The notes: a model not told the origin generated them from the sequence alone. 64,000 bases of DNA from Streptomyces sp. XD-27 (GCF_030553055.1 NZ_CP130713.1:186001-250000); one strand, 5' to 3'; shown: positions 37,336-48,670, counted from the first letter of the stretch. Numbers and translations: made by a program.

Positions 37336-38424
37336 ATGGGCGGTCTGCGTCACGGAGTCGTGATCCTGCCCGAGCACCGGTGGGAGACCGCCCGGCGACT
37401 GTGGCGCCGGGCCGAGGAACTGGGCTTCGACCACGCCTGGACCTACGACCACGTGGTCTGGCGGTGGCTGCGCGAGAAGCCGTGGTTCGGCGCGGTGCCG
37501 ACCCTGACCGCGGCGGCGACCGCCACCTCGGCCATCGGGCTCGGCCCCCTGGTCGCGAGTCCCGGCCTGCGCAACCCGGCCATGTTCGCCAAGGAGGTCA
37601 TGACCCTCGACGACATCTCCGGCGGCCGCGCACTGTGCGGGATCGGTGCGGGCGGCTACGACTCCGACATGCTCCGTTCCACGCCGCTGTCCCCGGCCCA
37701 GCGCGCGTCCCGGTTCGCCTAGTTCGTGGCGCTGACCCGCATGTTGCTGCGGCAGGAACCGGTCGATCACCGCGGGACCCACTACACGTGCCACGACGTG
37801 GTGCTGCAACCGGTGTCCACGCGGCGCCCCCACGTCCCGCTCGCCGTCGCGGCCGCCGGGCCGCGAGGCATGCGGCTGGCCGCGCGGCACGCGGACACCT
37901 GGGTCACCTCGGGCGCGCCCAACGGGTTCGACCTGGTGCCCTACGAACGGGCCGTTCCCCTGGTCCTGGACCAGGTTCGGCGGCTGGAGGACGCGTGCGC
38001 CGCGACCGGCCGCGATCCGCGCACGCGGACCACGCTCAGCCCGACACTGGTCCTGCGCGACGGGCGGCCGTACCTGGCGTTCGGCACCCCCGGCGGCGAC
38101 CAGCAGGACCAGTGGACCGTGAACTTCTTCCTCGACCATGTGGAGTTCGGGCTCGGCCCGCAGGCTGCGGTGGAGGCGCTCACGTTCCACACCGACCACG
38201 TGCCGTCGTCGTTCAGCCCGCGCCGGGCCCGCCCCCGGGCGCTCGTGATGGAGCGTGGCGCCGATCCGGACGTGCTCGCCGAGCTCCGGCGCCGCGGTCA
38301 CGAGATCGACCTCGTGGACGCGTACACGCTGGGCAAGGTGTGCGTCACCGGCAGCGGAGCGGACGGGTTGGTCGTGGCGGCGGCGAGCCCCCGCGGCGGG
38401 CAGGCGTACGCGCTGGCGCACTGA
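37336..38424 (+). pseudogene. F420-dependent (LLM) oxidoreductase fused in frame to a gamma-glutamyltransferase tail, with an internal TAG
   Basis: Residues 1 to about 232 are a luciferase-like F420-dependent reductase (LRHGVVILPEHRWETARRLW, GFDHAWTYDHVVWRWL, GGRALCGIGAGG, HVPLAVAAAGPRGMRLAARHAD). TAG 37720-37722 interrupts it inside SRFA-x-FVALTRMLLR, where the family has Glu. From about 38031 the frame passes without a break into the small-subunit C-terminus of a gamma-glutamyltransferase (LSPTLVLRDGRPYLAFGTPG, GDQQDQWTVNFFLDHVEFGL, AFHTDH-like region, RRRGHEIDLV) to the stop. The LLM C-terminus and most of the GGT, including its catalytic Thr, are missing. This is a deletion fusion of two neighbouring genes, most like LmbY/Orf7 and LmbA/Orf6. 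Confidence 0.72.
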
Positions 38425-38499
38425 TCCGCCGTGCGGGCGATCGATGCGACCGGCACGGCGCCATAAGCGGCGCCCCCTCCTGGTTTCCGGGCCGGAGCC

Positions 38500-39246
38500 T
38501 CAGCTGTTGGCCAGGGTGCGGTCGAGGAGGGGGAGCAGGCGGTCCCAGTGGCGCTGCAGTGCGGAGGGGTCGAAGGCGTCGGTGTCGGACATGGTGAAGC
38601 CGTGGACGGTACCGGGGTAGATCTCGGAGGTGTAGCCGACACCCGCGGCGTCCAGGGCCCGGTTGAGCTCGCCGAGGGCCTCGGGCGTCATGTCGGTTTC
38701 GGCGTGGCCGAGGTGGACCTGGGCGGTGAGCGTGGAGAGGAGGCGGCGCAGGCCGTCGGGCCCGTCGGCGCCCACGGGGCCGTGGAACCCGGCGACGGCG
38801 GCCACCTGGCCGGGGTGGGCCGCGGCGGTGTGCATCGCCAGGAGGCCGCCGAAGCAGTAGCCGGTCACCGCGACCGGTCCGGCGCCGACCTCGGGCTGGG
38901 TGGTGAGGAACCTGAGGTAGGCGTCGGCGTCGCTCAGCACACGTTCGGCGGTGTGCGCCTCGATCAAGGGCATCAGCTGGGCGACGACCGCGGGCCGGAC
39001 CTCCTCTCCGATGTGCTCGGGAAGGTCGATCAGCGGTGCCGAGCCATGCCGGTAGAAGAAGTTGGGGACGAGTACGTAGTACCCGTGCCCGGCCAGTTCG
39101 CGAGCCATCTCCCGCAGCACGGGCCGAATGCCGAAGGCGTCCGCGTACATCAGCACCCCTGGGTGCCGGTCGCCGTGGTCGGGGAAGGCAGCGAAGGCGT
39201 CGGCCTGGCCGTCGGCGGTGGGAATCTGCAGTGTCTTGATGGGCAA
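38500..39246 (-). CDS. Dienelactone hydrolase-family protein
   Basis: A 248-residue alpha/beta hydrolase of the DLH family. It starts at TTG 39246, with AAGGAAGG directly upstream. The nucleophile Cys is in VTGYCFGGLLAM, the acid is probably in LGHAETDMT, and the His is in TVHGFTM. DLH-type enzymes open cyclic esters or lactones; the physiological substrate here is unknown. It is divergent from a MarR regulator and the shared region carries repeated CGTT/AACG operators. This suggests induction by a phenolic, electrophile or similar stress signal. Confidence 0.9.
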   Translation of the reverse strand: MPIKTLQIPTADGQADAFAAFPDHGDRHPGVLMYADAFGIRPVLREMARELAGHGYYVLVPNFFYRHGSAPLIDLPEHIGEEVRPAVVAQLMPLIEAHTAERVLSDADAYLRFLTTQPEVGAGPVAVTGYCFGGLLAMHTAAAHPGQVAAVAGFHGPVGADGPDGLRRLLSTLTAQVHLGHAETDMTPEALGELNRALDAAGVGYTSEIYPGTVHGFTMSDTDAFDPSALQRHWDRLLPLLDRTLANS

Positions 39247-39262
39247 GATCTTCCTTCCTTGA

Positions 39263-39335
39263 CGTTCACTCAATAAACGTTCGTTGCACTAACGTTCTCG
39301 ACGCGAGTGAACGTACATCGTTAGTCGAACTAACG
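39263..39335. promoter_or_regulatory. Repeated MarR operator sites
   Basis: CGTTAGTCGAACTAACG (39319-39335) is a perfect palindrome 12 bp before the MarR start. CGTTCGTTGCACTAACG (39278-39294) is the same site with few changes, and CGTTCACTCAATAAACG (39263-39279) is a weaker third copy adjoining it. The sites cover the whole divergent promoter region, consistent with MarR repressing both itself and the hydrolase gene. Confidence 0.7.
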
Positions 39336-39346
39336 CAACGGGTAGG

Positions 39347-39838
39347 ATGGGCGCCATGATCAGAGCCGAAGCCGCGGACATGCCCGACGACGGCGCGCCC
39401 AAGACGCCCGACAGGCTGCGTCGACGGGCGAGCCGACTGCTGTCGCAGCTGTCCGCGCGGTCGGACCGGCTGATCAACGACGGGCTGGCCCAGGTCGACG
39501 CCCGCAAGTGGCACTACGCCGTGCTCGCCTCACTGCAGGATTTCGGGCCGGGCAGCCAAGCGGTGCTGAGCGGGCGCACCGGCATCTACCGCAGCGACAT
39601 GGTCGGCGTGCTCAACGAGCTGGCCGAGCGTGACCTCGTCGAGCGGGCGCCGGACCCCGACGACCGGCGCCGCAACATCATCACGATCTCCGCCCGAGGC
39701 CGCCGTCACCTACGCCGCCTCGACAAGGTCCTGGACGACCTCCACGACGAACTCCTCGCGCCGCTGAGTCCGGCCGAACGCGACCAGCTCGTGCAGTTGC
39801 TCACCCGCCTGCTGGACCACCACGCCCGGACCTCCTGA
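39347..39838 (+). CDS. MarR-family transcriptional regulator
   Basis: A 163-residue winged-helix repressor. The HTH is SQAVLSGRTGIYRSDMVGVL (recognition helix about 75-90), followed by the family's RDLVERAPDPDDRRRNIITIS wing. Flanking helices make the dimer interface. ATG 39347 is used; ATG 39356, three codons later, is equally likely because GGATGGG precedes it. It is divergent from the dienelactone hydrolase gene with palindromic operators between, so it most likely controls that gene. No redox cysteines of OhrR type are present. Confidence 0.9.
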   Translation: MGAMIRAEAADMPDDGAPKTPDRLRRRASRLLSQLSARSDRLINDGLAQVDARKWHYAVLASLQDFGPGSQAVLSGRTGIYRSDMVGVLNELAERDLVERAPDPDDRRRNIITISARGRRHLRRLDKVLDDLHDELLAPLSPAERDQLVQLLTRLLDHHARTS

Positions 39839-39993
39839 CCCCGCCGTACGAAGGCCCGGCACGATCCGGTTGGAACTCCCGCGCCCCGCACCCGCCGGCG
39901 CCGAGCCGGTCGGGTTTCTGGCGTATCCGGCCTCATGCCCCCAACCGCTTCCTTGAGGAGGATGGTGTCGCACAGACCGGTATCAAGGGCTGA

Positions 39994-43054
<3,061 letters not shown>

Positions 43055-43164
43055 CGCGGCTGTCCTGGTGCGGGCGGGTCCGTTCCCCGGCCCCGCCCCG
43101 CTGTGGGGCGCGTCTCGGACTCCGCGCCGGGGTGCGCGCAGGGATCCACCGCGGGCCCCGGCCG

Positions 43165-43204
43165 CCCTGGCCGGACGGGCTGAGTTCAGCCCGTCCGGCC
43201 AGGG
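43165..43204. terminator. Perfect 19-bp bidirectional terminator
   Basis: CCCTGGCCGGACGGGCTGA and its exact complement are separated by two bases. It lies between the convergent beta-galactosidase and alpha/beta hydrolase genes and should stop transcription from both sides. Confidence 0.9.
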
Positions 43205-43228
43205 GAAGTCCGCGGCGACGCGGGATCG

Positions 43229-44077
43229 TCAGGACTCCGCCCCGGTCCCGGCGGTCCGTGCCGCCCGCCGGTGTCCGATCCGGTCGAGGAAGCGCAGCAG
43301 CAGCGTGGTGAACTCCGCCGGTCGCTCCAGGTTGGGCATATGGGCCGCCCCCTCGATCACGGCCAGTTCCGCGCCCCGGATCAGCCGCCGCATGGTCTCG
43401 GCGTCCCGGAGCGGGGTGAAGGCGTCGTCCCGGCCGACCACCACCAGCGCGGGCACCGCGACCTGGGCGAGTACCGGGCGGTAGTCCGGCCGCGCCGCGC
43501 GGCCCCGCAGTGCCGCCGCGGCGCCCTCCGGCCGGGTGCCGCCCATCATCAGGCGCACATGCGTGGCGACATCCGGCAGCGCCTCGATGTTGTACGGCGC
43601 CACCATCATGTCCAGCACCTCGTCGGCGTACGGGCCCATGCCCTCCCGCAGCAGCCGGTCCGCCATGGCGTGGCGCCGCGCCCTGCCCTCCTCGGTCTCC
43701 GGCTCCACGGAGGTGTCGGCGAGCAGCAGCCCCCGCACCCGGTCGGGATGGAGCCGTTGGAACTCCATCGCGATCTGGCCGCCCATCGACAGGCCGCCGA
43801 GCACCACGCCGTCGATCCCCAGGTGGTCCAGCAGCCCGGCGAGGTCCGCCGCGAAGTCGGAGAACGGGGTGGTGCCCGGCACCACCGCGGAGCTTCCGTA
43901 GCCGCGCAGATCGGGGGCGATGACGCGGTGCCCGGCGCGGGCCGCCTCGGCGAGCTGGGGCCGCCACATGGACCGGTCGAAGGGGTGCCCGTGCACCAGC
44001 AGCAGAGGTGTCGCGCCGTCCCGGGGCCCCTCGTCGTCGTACCCGATCGATATGCCGTTCACCAGCGCTGTATTCAT
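43229..44077 (-). CDS. Alpha/beta-fold hydrolase
   Basis: A 282-residue alpha/beta hydrolase. The oxyanion motif is LLLVHGHPFDRSMW, the nucleophile elbow is GGLSMGGQIAM, the acid is in VVGRDDAFTP and the His in EGAAHMPNLERP. This is the 3-oxoadipate enol-lactonase/haloperoxidase-like group, whose substrates cannot be read from sequence. ATG 44077 follows ACGGGGAACTG. It is divergent from the MocR regulator at 44193 and likely its target. Confidence 0.9.
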   Translation of the reverse strand: MNTALVNGISIGYDDEGPRDGATPLLLVHGHPFDRSMWRPQLAEAARAGHRVIAPDLRGYGSSAVVPGTTPFSDFAADLAGLLDHLGIDGVVLGGLSMGGQIAMEFQRLHPDRVRGLLLADTSVEPETEEGRARRHAMADRLLREGMGPYADEVLDMMVAPYNIEALPDVATHVRLMMGGTRPEGAAAALRGRAARPDYRPVLAQVAVPALVVVGRDDAFTPLRDAETMRRLIRGAELAVIEGAAHMPNLERPAEFTTLLLRFLDRIGHRRAARTAGTGAES

Positions 44078-44132
44078 CAGTTCCCCGTTCGCCAGACCCT
44101 GTTGAGTGGATGCTAGGCGGGCCACCGGGTGA

Positions 44133-44171
44133 GTGCAATGATAACTTTGCCCTCGGTGCAATACGGGGCAA
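44133..44171. promoter_or_regulatory. Candidate MocR operator
   Basis: GTGCAAT occurs as a direct repeat at 44133-44139 and 44156-44162, 23 bp apart. An inverted repeat TTGCCC (44147-44152)/GGGCAA (44166-44171) overlaps the second copy. It lies in the 115-bp gap between the divergent hydrolase and MocR genes. Direct repeats are the usual MocR binding arrangement. Confidence 0.5.
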
Positions 44172-44192
44172 TGCCCGAGACGGGAGCGGACG

Positions 44193-45530
44193 ATGGAGGA
44201 CTACCGGCACGCGGCGGACGCGGTGGCCGAGGACATCGCGGCGGGGCGGCTGCGCCCCGGCGACCGGCTGCCCACCCAGCGGGCCTTCGCCCGCGCCCAC
44301 GGCATCGCCAACTCCACCGCGGGCCGCGTCTACCGCGAACTCGTCCGCCGCGGCCTGGTGGTGGGCGAGGTCGGCCGCGGCACTTTCGTCCGCGCCGAAC
44401 CCCCCGTCCCGGGCCCGGCCCTGGCCGAACCTGCCGCCCAGCGCATCGACCTGGAACTCAACTACCCGGCGATCGCGGGCCAGTCGGAGCTGCTGGCGGC
44501 CGGGCTGGCACCGCTGCTCCGCCCCGACCTGCTGGCCGCCGCGCTGCGCCCGGTCGCCGCGACCGGCACCCCCGCCGCCCGGGACGCCGTCGCCGCGCTG
44601 CTCACCAGGCCCGGCTGGGCGCCCGACCCGAGCCGGGTGCTGTTCGCCGGAAACGGCCGGCAGGCCATCGCCGCCGCCATCGCCGCCCTCGTCCCGCCCG
44701 GCGGGCGGCTCGGCGTCGAGGAACTGACCTACCCCGTGGTCAAGGCCGTCGCCGCCCGGCTGGGCGTCACCCTCGTGCCGCTGGCCACCGACACGGACGG
44801 ACTGCGGCCGGACGCCCTCGTCACCGCCTGCCGGGTCGCCCGGACGCACGCCGTCTACCTCCAGCCGACCCTGCACAACCCGCTCGGCACGACCATGTCC
44901 GCCACACGCCGCGCCGAACTCGCGGACGCCCTGCACCGACTGGACCTGTACGCCATCGAGGACACCGTCTGGGCGTTTCTCCGGGACGGGCCGCCGCCGC
45001 TGGCCGGCTACGCCCCGGACCGCACGATCCTGGTCGACAGCTTCTCCAAACGGCTGGCCCCCGGCCTCACCACCGGATTCGCGGTGACCCCGGCACCGCT
45101 CGCCGAGCAGATCGGGGCGGCGCTGCGCTCCGGAGGCTGGACGGCGACCCGCTTCGCGCTGGACGCCGTCACCCGCTGGATCGGGGACGGCACGGTGACC
45201 CGTATCGTGCACGCCAAACGGGAGGACGCCGCGGCCCGGCAGCGCATCGCGGCCACCCGGCTGGCCGGTGGCACCTTGTGCGCCGACCCGGCCGCCTACA
45301 ACTGCTGGTGGGAACTGCCGCCACCGTGGCGGGCCGAGACCTTCGTGGCCGCCGCCGCCCGCCGGGGCATCGCGGTCACCCCCGCCGCCGCGTTCGTGGT
45401 CGGCAGCGGGCGGGCCCCCGGCGCGGTGCGCATCGGCCTGGCCTCGCCCCCGCCGGATGTGCTGGGCGCCGCGCTGGACACCCTGGCCGCCCTGGCACGC
45501 AGCACGCCCGAGGACGCCGACGCCCACTGA
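44193..45530 (+). CDS. MocR-type regulator (GntR HTH + aminotransferase domain)
   Basis: A 445-residue regulator. The GntR winged helix comes first (VAEDIAAGRLRPGDRLPTQ, ANSTAGRVYRELVRRGLV). From about residue 85 follows an aminotransferase-like PLP domain with LQPTLHNPLGTTM, AIEDTVWAFL and the PLP lysine in VDSFSKRLAPGLTTGF. The WELPPPW segment near the end is typical of this subgroup. It is divergent from the alpha/beta hydrolase, with repeated GTGCAAT sites between, so it probably regulates that gene. It is shorter than the PdxR-like protein at 32905 and lacks its repeat arm. Confidence 0.9.
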   Translation: MEDYRHAADAVAEDIAAGRLRPGDRLPTQRAFARAHGIANSTAGRVYRELVRRGLVVGEVGRGTFVRAEPPVPGPALAEPAAQRIDLELNYPAIAGQSELLAAGLAPLLRPDLLAAALRPVAATGTPAARDAVAALLTRPGWAPDPSRVLFAGNGRQAIAAAIAALVPPGGRLGVEELTYPVVKAVAARLGVTLVPLATDTDGLRPDALVTACRVARTHAVYLQPTLHNPLGTTMSATRRAELADALHRLDLYAIEDTVWAFLRDGPPPLAGYAPDRTILVDSFSKRLAPGLTTGFAVTPAPLAEQIGAALRSGGWTATRFALDAVTRWIGDGTVTRIVHAKREDAAARQRIAATRLAGGTLCADPAAYNCWWELPPPWRAETFVAAAARRGIAVTPAAAFVVGSGRAPGAVRIGLASPPPDVLGAALDTLAALARSTPEDADAH

Positions 45531-45556
45531 ACACCACCGACGGACTGCCGACGGCG

Positions 45557-45581
45557 AGCACCCGGCCTCGGCTCGGGTGCT
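45557..45581 (+). terminator. Hairpin after the MocR gene
   Basis: AGCACCCG (45557-45564) pairs with CGGGTGCT (45574-45581) across a nine-base loop, followed by TGTTCGT, 27 bp after the MocR stop. Confidence 0.65.
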
Positions 45582-45587
45582 TGTTCG

Positions 45588-45890
45588 TCAGCCCGCGGTC
45601 CGGTCCGGGGCCCTGACCGGAACACAGGCGAATCGGTCGGTGTCCATGGAGGCTTCCTTCGTGGGACCGCGCAGTTCGAACGACGTGGCGTTCTCGTTGT
45701 CCGGCAGGCTGAACCCGACCACGCCCACCTTGGTCTCGCCGCGCTCGACATGGCTGTGGGGGCCGAATACATGTACCCCTTCCGGCACGTCACGGTGCAG
45801 AACCGTGCGTAGGACGTGCGGGGTTGGCCGGCTGTGTGAGACATCCCTCTCCCGTCGTCGTGGCGCTGGTGGCCTGGGAAGGTTGACCAT
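45588..45890 (-). CDS. Small unassigned protein-like frame
   Basis: A 100-codon minus-strand frame, ATG 45890 to TGA 45588. The segment VLRTVLHRDVPEGVHVFGPH, then SHVERGETKVGVVGFSLP and FELRGPTKEASMDTDRFACV has a natural composition quite unlike a shadow of another gene, and no gene lies opposite it. I do not recognise it. The first 20 residues are Arg/Pro-rich and perhaps not coding. It is divergent from the methyltransferase with only six bases between the starts, so one of the two starts is probably further in. It could be a truncated relic. Confidence 0.4.
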   Translation of the reverse strand: MVNLPRPPAPRRRERDVSHSRPTPHVLRTVLHRDVPEGVHVFGPHSHVERGETKVGVVGFSLPDNENATSFELRGPTKEASMDTDRFACVPVRAPDRTAG

Positions 45891-45896
45891 GTAGTC

Positions 45897-46790
45897 ATGA
45901 CCTCCTCGCCCCGCCCGCCGCACGTCGGTGTCCGACCGGATACGACAGGCGGGACTACCGCGCTCGGTGGAGAGTCCGCTCCCGCCCGCGGGTACCTGCT
46001 GGACAACGCGCGCGCCGAGGCGGGCGAGCGATTCGTTTGGCTGGCCGAGCTGTTCGACGGTGTGACGCGCGGGCACTTCGATCGACTGGGGGTCAGGGCT
46101 GGCTCGCGCTGCTGGGAAGTGGGGGCCGGTGGCCCCAGTATCCCGGAGGCGCTCGCGGCGGCCGTCGGTCCGACCGGGCACGTGCTGGCCACGGACATCG
46201 ACCCGTCGTGGCTGACGGCAGGCGACGGGTACGAGGTGCGCCAGCACGACGTCGCCGCTGATCCGCCCCCGGAGCCGGGGACGTTCGATCTGGTGCACGC
46301 TCGGCTCGTGCTGGTCCATGTACCCGACCGGGCTCGGGCGTTGGCCACGATGGCGGCGGCGCTGCGGCCCGGCGGCTGGCTGCTGGTCGAGGACGCCGAT
46401 ACCGCTCTGCAGCCACTTGCATGCCTGGACGACAGCGGCCCGGCGCAGCGGCGGGCCAACCGGCTGCGTGACGCGGTCCGGGAGCTGCTGACGCGCCGCG
46501 GCGCGGACCTGCGCTACGGCCGGACACTGCCGCGGGCATTGCGTGAGGCCGGCTTGGTAGATGTCGCCGCGGGGGGCTCTTTCCCGGTCGGCGGGCCGGC
46601 CTGCGACCGGCTGGAGGCGGCGACCATCCGGCACGTGCGCGGCGAGCTGCTCGCGGCCGGCCTGGCCGACGACGCCGAGATCGACGCGCACCTGGCCGCC
46701 ATCCACGCGGGCACACTCGACCTGACACTCGCGCCGCTGATCTCGGCCTGGGGACGCCGTCCAGCCGAGCACCCGCCGGCACTCGGTTAG
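45897..46790 (+). CDS. Class I SAM-dependent methyltransferase
   Basis: A 297-residue methyltransferase of the Rossmann type. Motif I is CWEVGAGGPSIPEALA (SAM Gly loop), the acidic residue after strand 2 is in VLATDIDPSWL, motif post-I/II is QHDVAADPPPEPGTFDLVHA, and LRPGGWLLVEDAD is motif III. The C-terminal half may recognise the substrate, which is unknown. The first 35 residues are polar and low in complexity. No pathway context is evident nearby. Confidence 0.88.
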   Translation: MTSSPRPPHVGVRPDTTGGTTALGGESAPARGYLLDNARAEAGERFVWLAELFDGVTRGHFDRLGVRAGSRCWEVGAGGPSIPEALAAAVGPTGHVLATDIDPSWLTAGDGYEVRQHDVAADPPPEPGTFDLVHARLVLVHVPDRARALATMAAALRPGGWLLVEDADTALQPLACLDDSGPAQRRANRLRDAVRELLTRRGADLRYGRTLPRALREAGLVDVAAGGSFPVGGPACDRLEAATIRHVRGELLAAGLADDAEIDAHLAAIHAGTLDLTLAPLISAWGRRPAEHPPALG

Positions 46791-47224
46791 GTGCGGATCC
46801 AGGCGTTGTCCGACCTGCCCACAGCGCTGTTCGTCGAGGGAGGCCAGGCAGCTCGCGCAGGTGCGCGCCGCGCGTCACCGGAGCTGGGGCCGGCCCGCGC
46901 ACGGGCTTCGAAGATCATGGAGTTCTCGACGCCCCGTGATCCGAGTGGAAGACCGTGCCTGCCGACGCGTCATCCCCGATCCCGGCTGCTCTTGACCAAC
47001 TCCGCGAGCAGCCCGAACCCCGCCCCGAGGAGATCCCGGGGCTGCTGGAGCGGCTGACTTCCAAGCGCGGCCAGCAAGCGAGTCGACTCGTAAACACCTC
47101 TCAGGCCGGAAAGTTGGGCCGCGTCATAGCCCACTGCCCTGAATGAGACGGGAGACGAGCAATACGACCCGAAGCGTTCGAAAAACAGGGAGCGCCTTCA
47201 CCGCTATCCAGGGAGAATGAGGGC
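46791..47224. other. No certain gene (434 bp)
   Basis: A plus-strand frame at 46955-47146 (start TSS-like region unclear) contains LDQLREQPEPRPEEIPGLLE then RLTSKRGQQASRLV, which looks protein-like over about 35 residues but has no ribosome-binding site and no family I recognise. The rest shows neither a gene nor a hairpin. It may be the trace of a lost gene. AGGGAGAATGAGGGC before 47225 supplies the ribosome-binding site of the next gene. Confidence 0.35.
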
Positions 47225-47698
47225 ATGGAACTTCATGGGAACGAGGTCGTGCTGCGATCGGTGACGGATGGCGATGCCGAGATTCTCGACAGGATCGTCA
47301 GAGAACCGGAAGTCGCGGCGTGGTGGTCGCCCCCGGAGGACTATGAGGACATGCTGGCCGTCGTTTTCGGGGGTGAGGTCATCGGCGCCGTCCAGTTCGA
47401 CGAGGAGACCGATCCCGAGTTCCGCCATGCCGGCATCGATATCTTCCTGTCGGCAAGGCATCACGGGAAGGGACTCGGTGCCGACACGGTACGCACGCTG
47501 GCTCAGTGGCTGGTGCGGGAACGCGGCCATCACCGGCTGACCATCGATCCCGCCGCGGCCAACACCGCGGCGATCCGCTGTTACAGCAAGGTCGGGTTCA
47601 AACCTGTGGGGATCATGCGAGCGTACGCGCGCGACCATCGGACGGGCGCCTGGCAGGACGGTCTCCTGATGGACCTGCTCGCAGACGAGCTGGCCTGA
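47225..47698 (+). CDS. GNAT acetyltransferase, AAC(6')-like
   Basis: A 157-residue acetyltransferase resembling the aminoglycoside 6'-N-acetyltransferase Ib group. It opens EVVLRSVTDGDAEILDRIV with EVAAWWSPPEDYED, has IDIFLSARHHGKGLGADTVR (acetyl-CoA loop HxGKGLG), HHRLTIDPAAANTAAIRCYSKVGF and the terminal GVGI-like GIMRAYARDHRTGAWQDGLL. Chromosomal homologues in Streptomyces do not always confer resistance, so the antibiotic link is only a family hint. No neighbouring gene clarifies it. Confidence 0.87.
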   Translation: MELHGNEVVLRSVTDGDAEILDRIVREPEVAAWWSPPEDYEDMLAVVFGGEVIGAVQFDEETDPEFRHAGIDIFLSARHHGKGLGADTVRTLAQWLVRERGHHRLTIDPAAANTAAIRCYSKVGFKPVGIMRAYARDHRTGAWQDGLLMDLLADELA

Positions 47699-47750
47699 CC
47701 CGGTCGGCTCTGGAACGCTTCGGGACGTAAACGGACAGGCCCTCATCCAG

Positions 47751-48073
47751 TCAGTCGTCGACGCGGACCGTCTCAAGCGTCAGGCGGGCCCGGTGGGTCG
47801 GGCCGTTCACCCAGTCGACCGTCACCTCGTGCGCGCCGTCGGGGACCGTACGACCGTCACGTCCGTCAGCGTGTGGAGCGGGGCCGGGCCGCCCAGGGTG
47901 CGGCCCCGTCCGCCGCCGGCCAGCCCGTCTGGCGTACGGCCGTCCCCCGCCGCGCCCACCACGCGTGCGTGGTACCGGGACGCGGCCCAGTGGTCCCCTG
48001 CGCCCAGCGGTTCCAGCCGCGTGCGGAGGGACATCCGGCCGCCGTCGACCAGACCGAAGTGGTTGTCGGGCAT
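47751..48073 (-). CDS. Hypothetical protein, one-base frameshift
   Basis: On the minus strand ATG 48073 starts MPDNHFGLVDGGRMSLRTRL, then EPLGAGDHWAASRYHARVV and ADVTVV-like LTDVTVVRS. The frame breaks at GGGG 47841-47844 (CCCC in the mRNA). One added C lets it continue PDGAHEVTVDWVNGPTHRAR to the stop at 47751, about 107 residues. The frame is also open and protein-like upstream of 48073 (RLANSTATGPFPYGGA), so the true start may be earlier. I do not recognise the family; no signal peptide or membrane helix is visible. Confidence 0.5.
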
Positions 48074-48231
48074 GGCGCCGCCGTATGGGAAGGGGCCCGT
48101 GGCCGTCGAGTTGGCGAGCCTGGCGCAATACGGTCGTCCTGGTCCGGGTCGCCCCCCCGGCGGCGGTCGGGCGGTGGTCCCGGTGGCGGTCGGGCGGCCG
48201 CCCGGTGGCAGGCTGGTCCCCGGCGCTGGCG

Positions 48232-48247
48232 TTGACACCGGCGTCAA
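48232..48247 (+). promoter_or_regulatory. Inverted repeat upstream of the MerR/thioredoxin genes
   Basis: TTGAC-N6-GTCAA (48232-48236, 48243-48247), with TAGCGT at 48251, lies 37 bp before the MerR start. It is the probable MerR binding site overlapping the -35 region. Confidence 0.55.
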
Positions 48248-48283
48248 GGTCTAGCGTCTCGGGTGAACCAGGGAGGAGCCGCC

Positions 48284-48670
48284 ATGCGGATCGGGGAACT
48301 GGCCGAGCGGACCGGGGTCAGCACGCGGTCGCTGCGCTACTACGAGGCGCAGGGTTTGCTGCGGGCCCGGCGGGCCGCCAACGGCTACCGCGAGTACGGA
48401 GACGAGGACCTGCGGATGGTGCGGGAGATCCGCTCGCTGCTGGACCTCGGCTTCGGTCTCGAGGACACCCGGCCGTTCGTGGAGTGCCTGCGCGGCGGGC
48501 ACGAGGCGGGCGACCGCTGCCCCGACTCGATCGCCGTATACCGGCGCAAGCTCGCCGAGCTCGACGCGTGCATCGCGCGACTCGGCGAGGTGCGCGAGCG
48601 GGTGGCGGCGCAGCTGGAGCTGGCTGTCGAGTCCCGGGCGGCCGAGCCGCGCTGCGCGTTCTCCCCCTGA
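48284..48670 (+). CDS. MerR-family transcriptional regulator
   Basis: A 128-residue regulator. IGELAERTGVSTRSLRYYEA is the helix-turn-helix, followed by GLLRARRAANGYREYGDEDL (wing). The dimer helix is YRRKLAELDACIARLGEV. Single cysteines at about 70, 78 and 95 and near the C-terminus (EPRCAFSP) might serve redox or metal sensing. ATG 48284 follows GGGAGGAG. It precedes a thioredoxin gene by 131 bp on the same strand, a common MerR-thioredoxin pairing in Streptomyces, so control of thiol homeostasis is likely. Confidence 0.88.
   Translation: MRIGELAERTGVSTRSLRYYEAQGLLRARRAANGYREYGDEDLRMVREIRSLLDLGFGLEDTRPFVECLRGGHEAGDRCPDSIAVYRRKLAELDACIARLGEVRERVAAQLELAVESRAAEPRCAFSP

Noticed and set aside
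16199..37722. Idea that both in-frame TAGs (CTAGATCGTG, CTAGTTCGTG) reflect a modified-base miscall at GAG(A/T)TCGTG
   Set aside because: The same GAGATCGTG is read normally at 60366-60374 in the dehydratase gene, so the context alone does not cause it.
38429..38480. Possible terminator after the LLM/GGT fusion (GCCGTGC/GCACGGC and GGCGCC repeats)
   Set aside because: The arms are short and the loop is long or self-palindromic; not strong enough to call.
46955..47146. 63-residue plus-strand frame between methyltransferase and GNAT genes
   Set aside because: Only about 35 residues look protein-like, without a ribosome-binding site or family; noted under the empty-region entry instead of as a gene.
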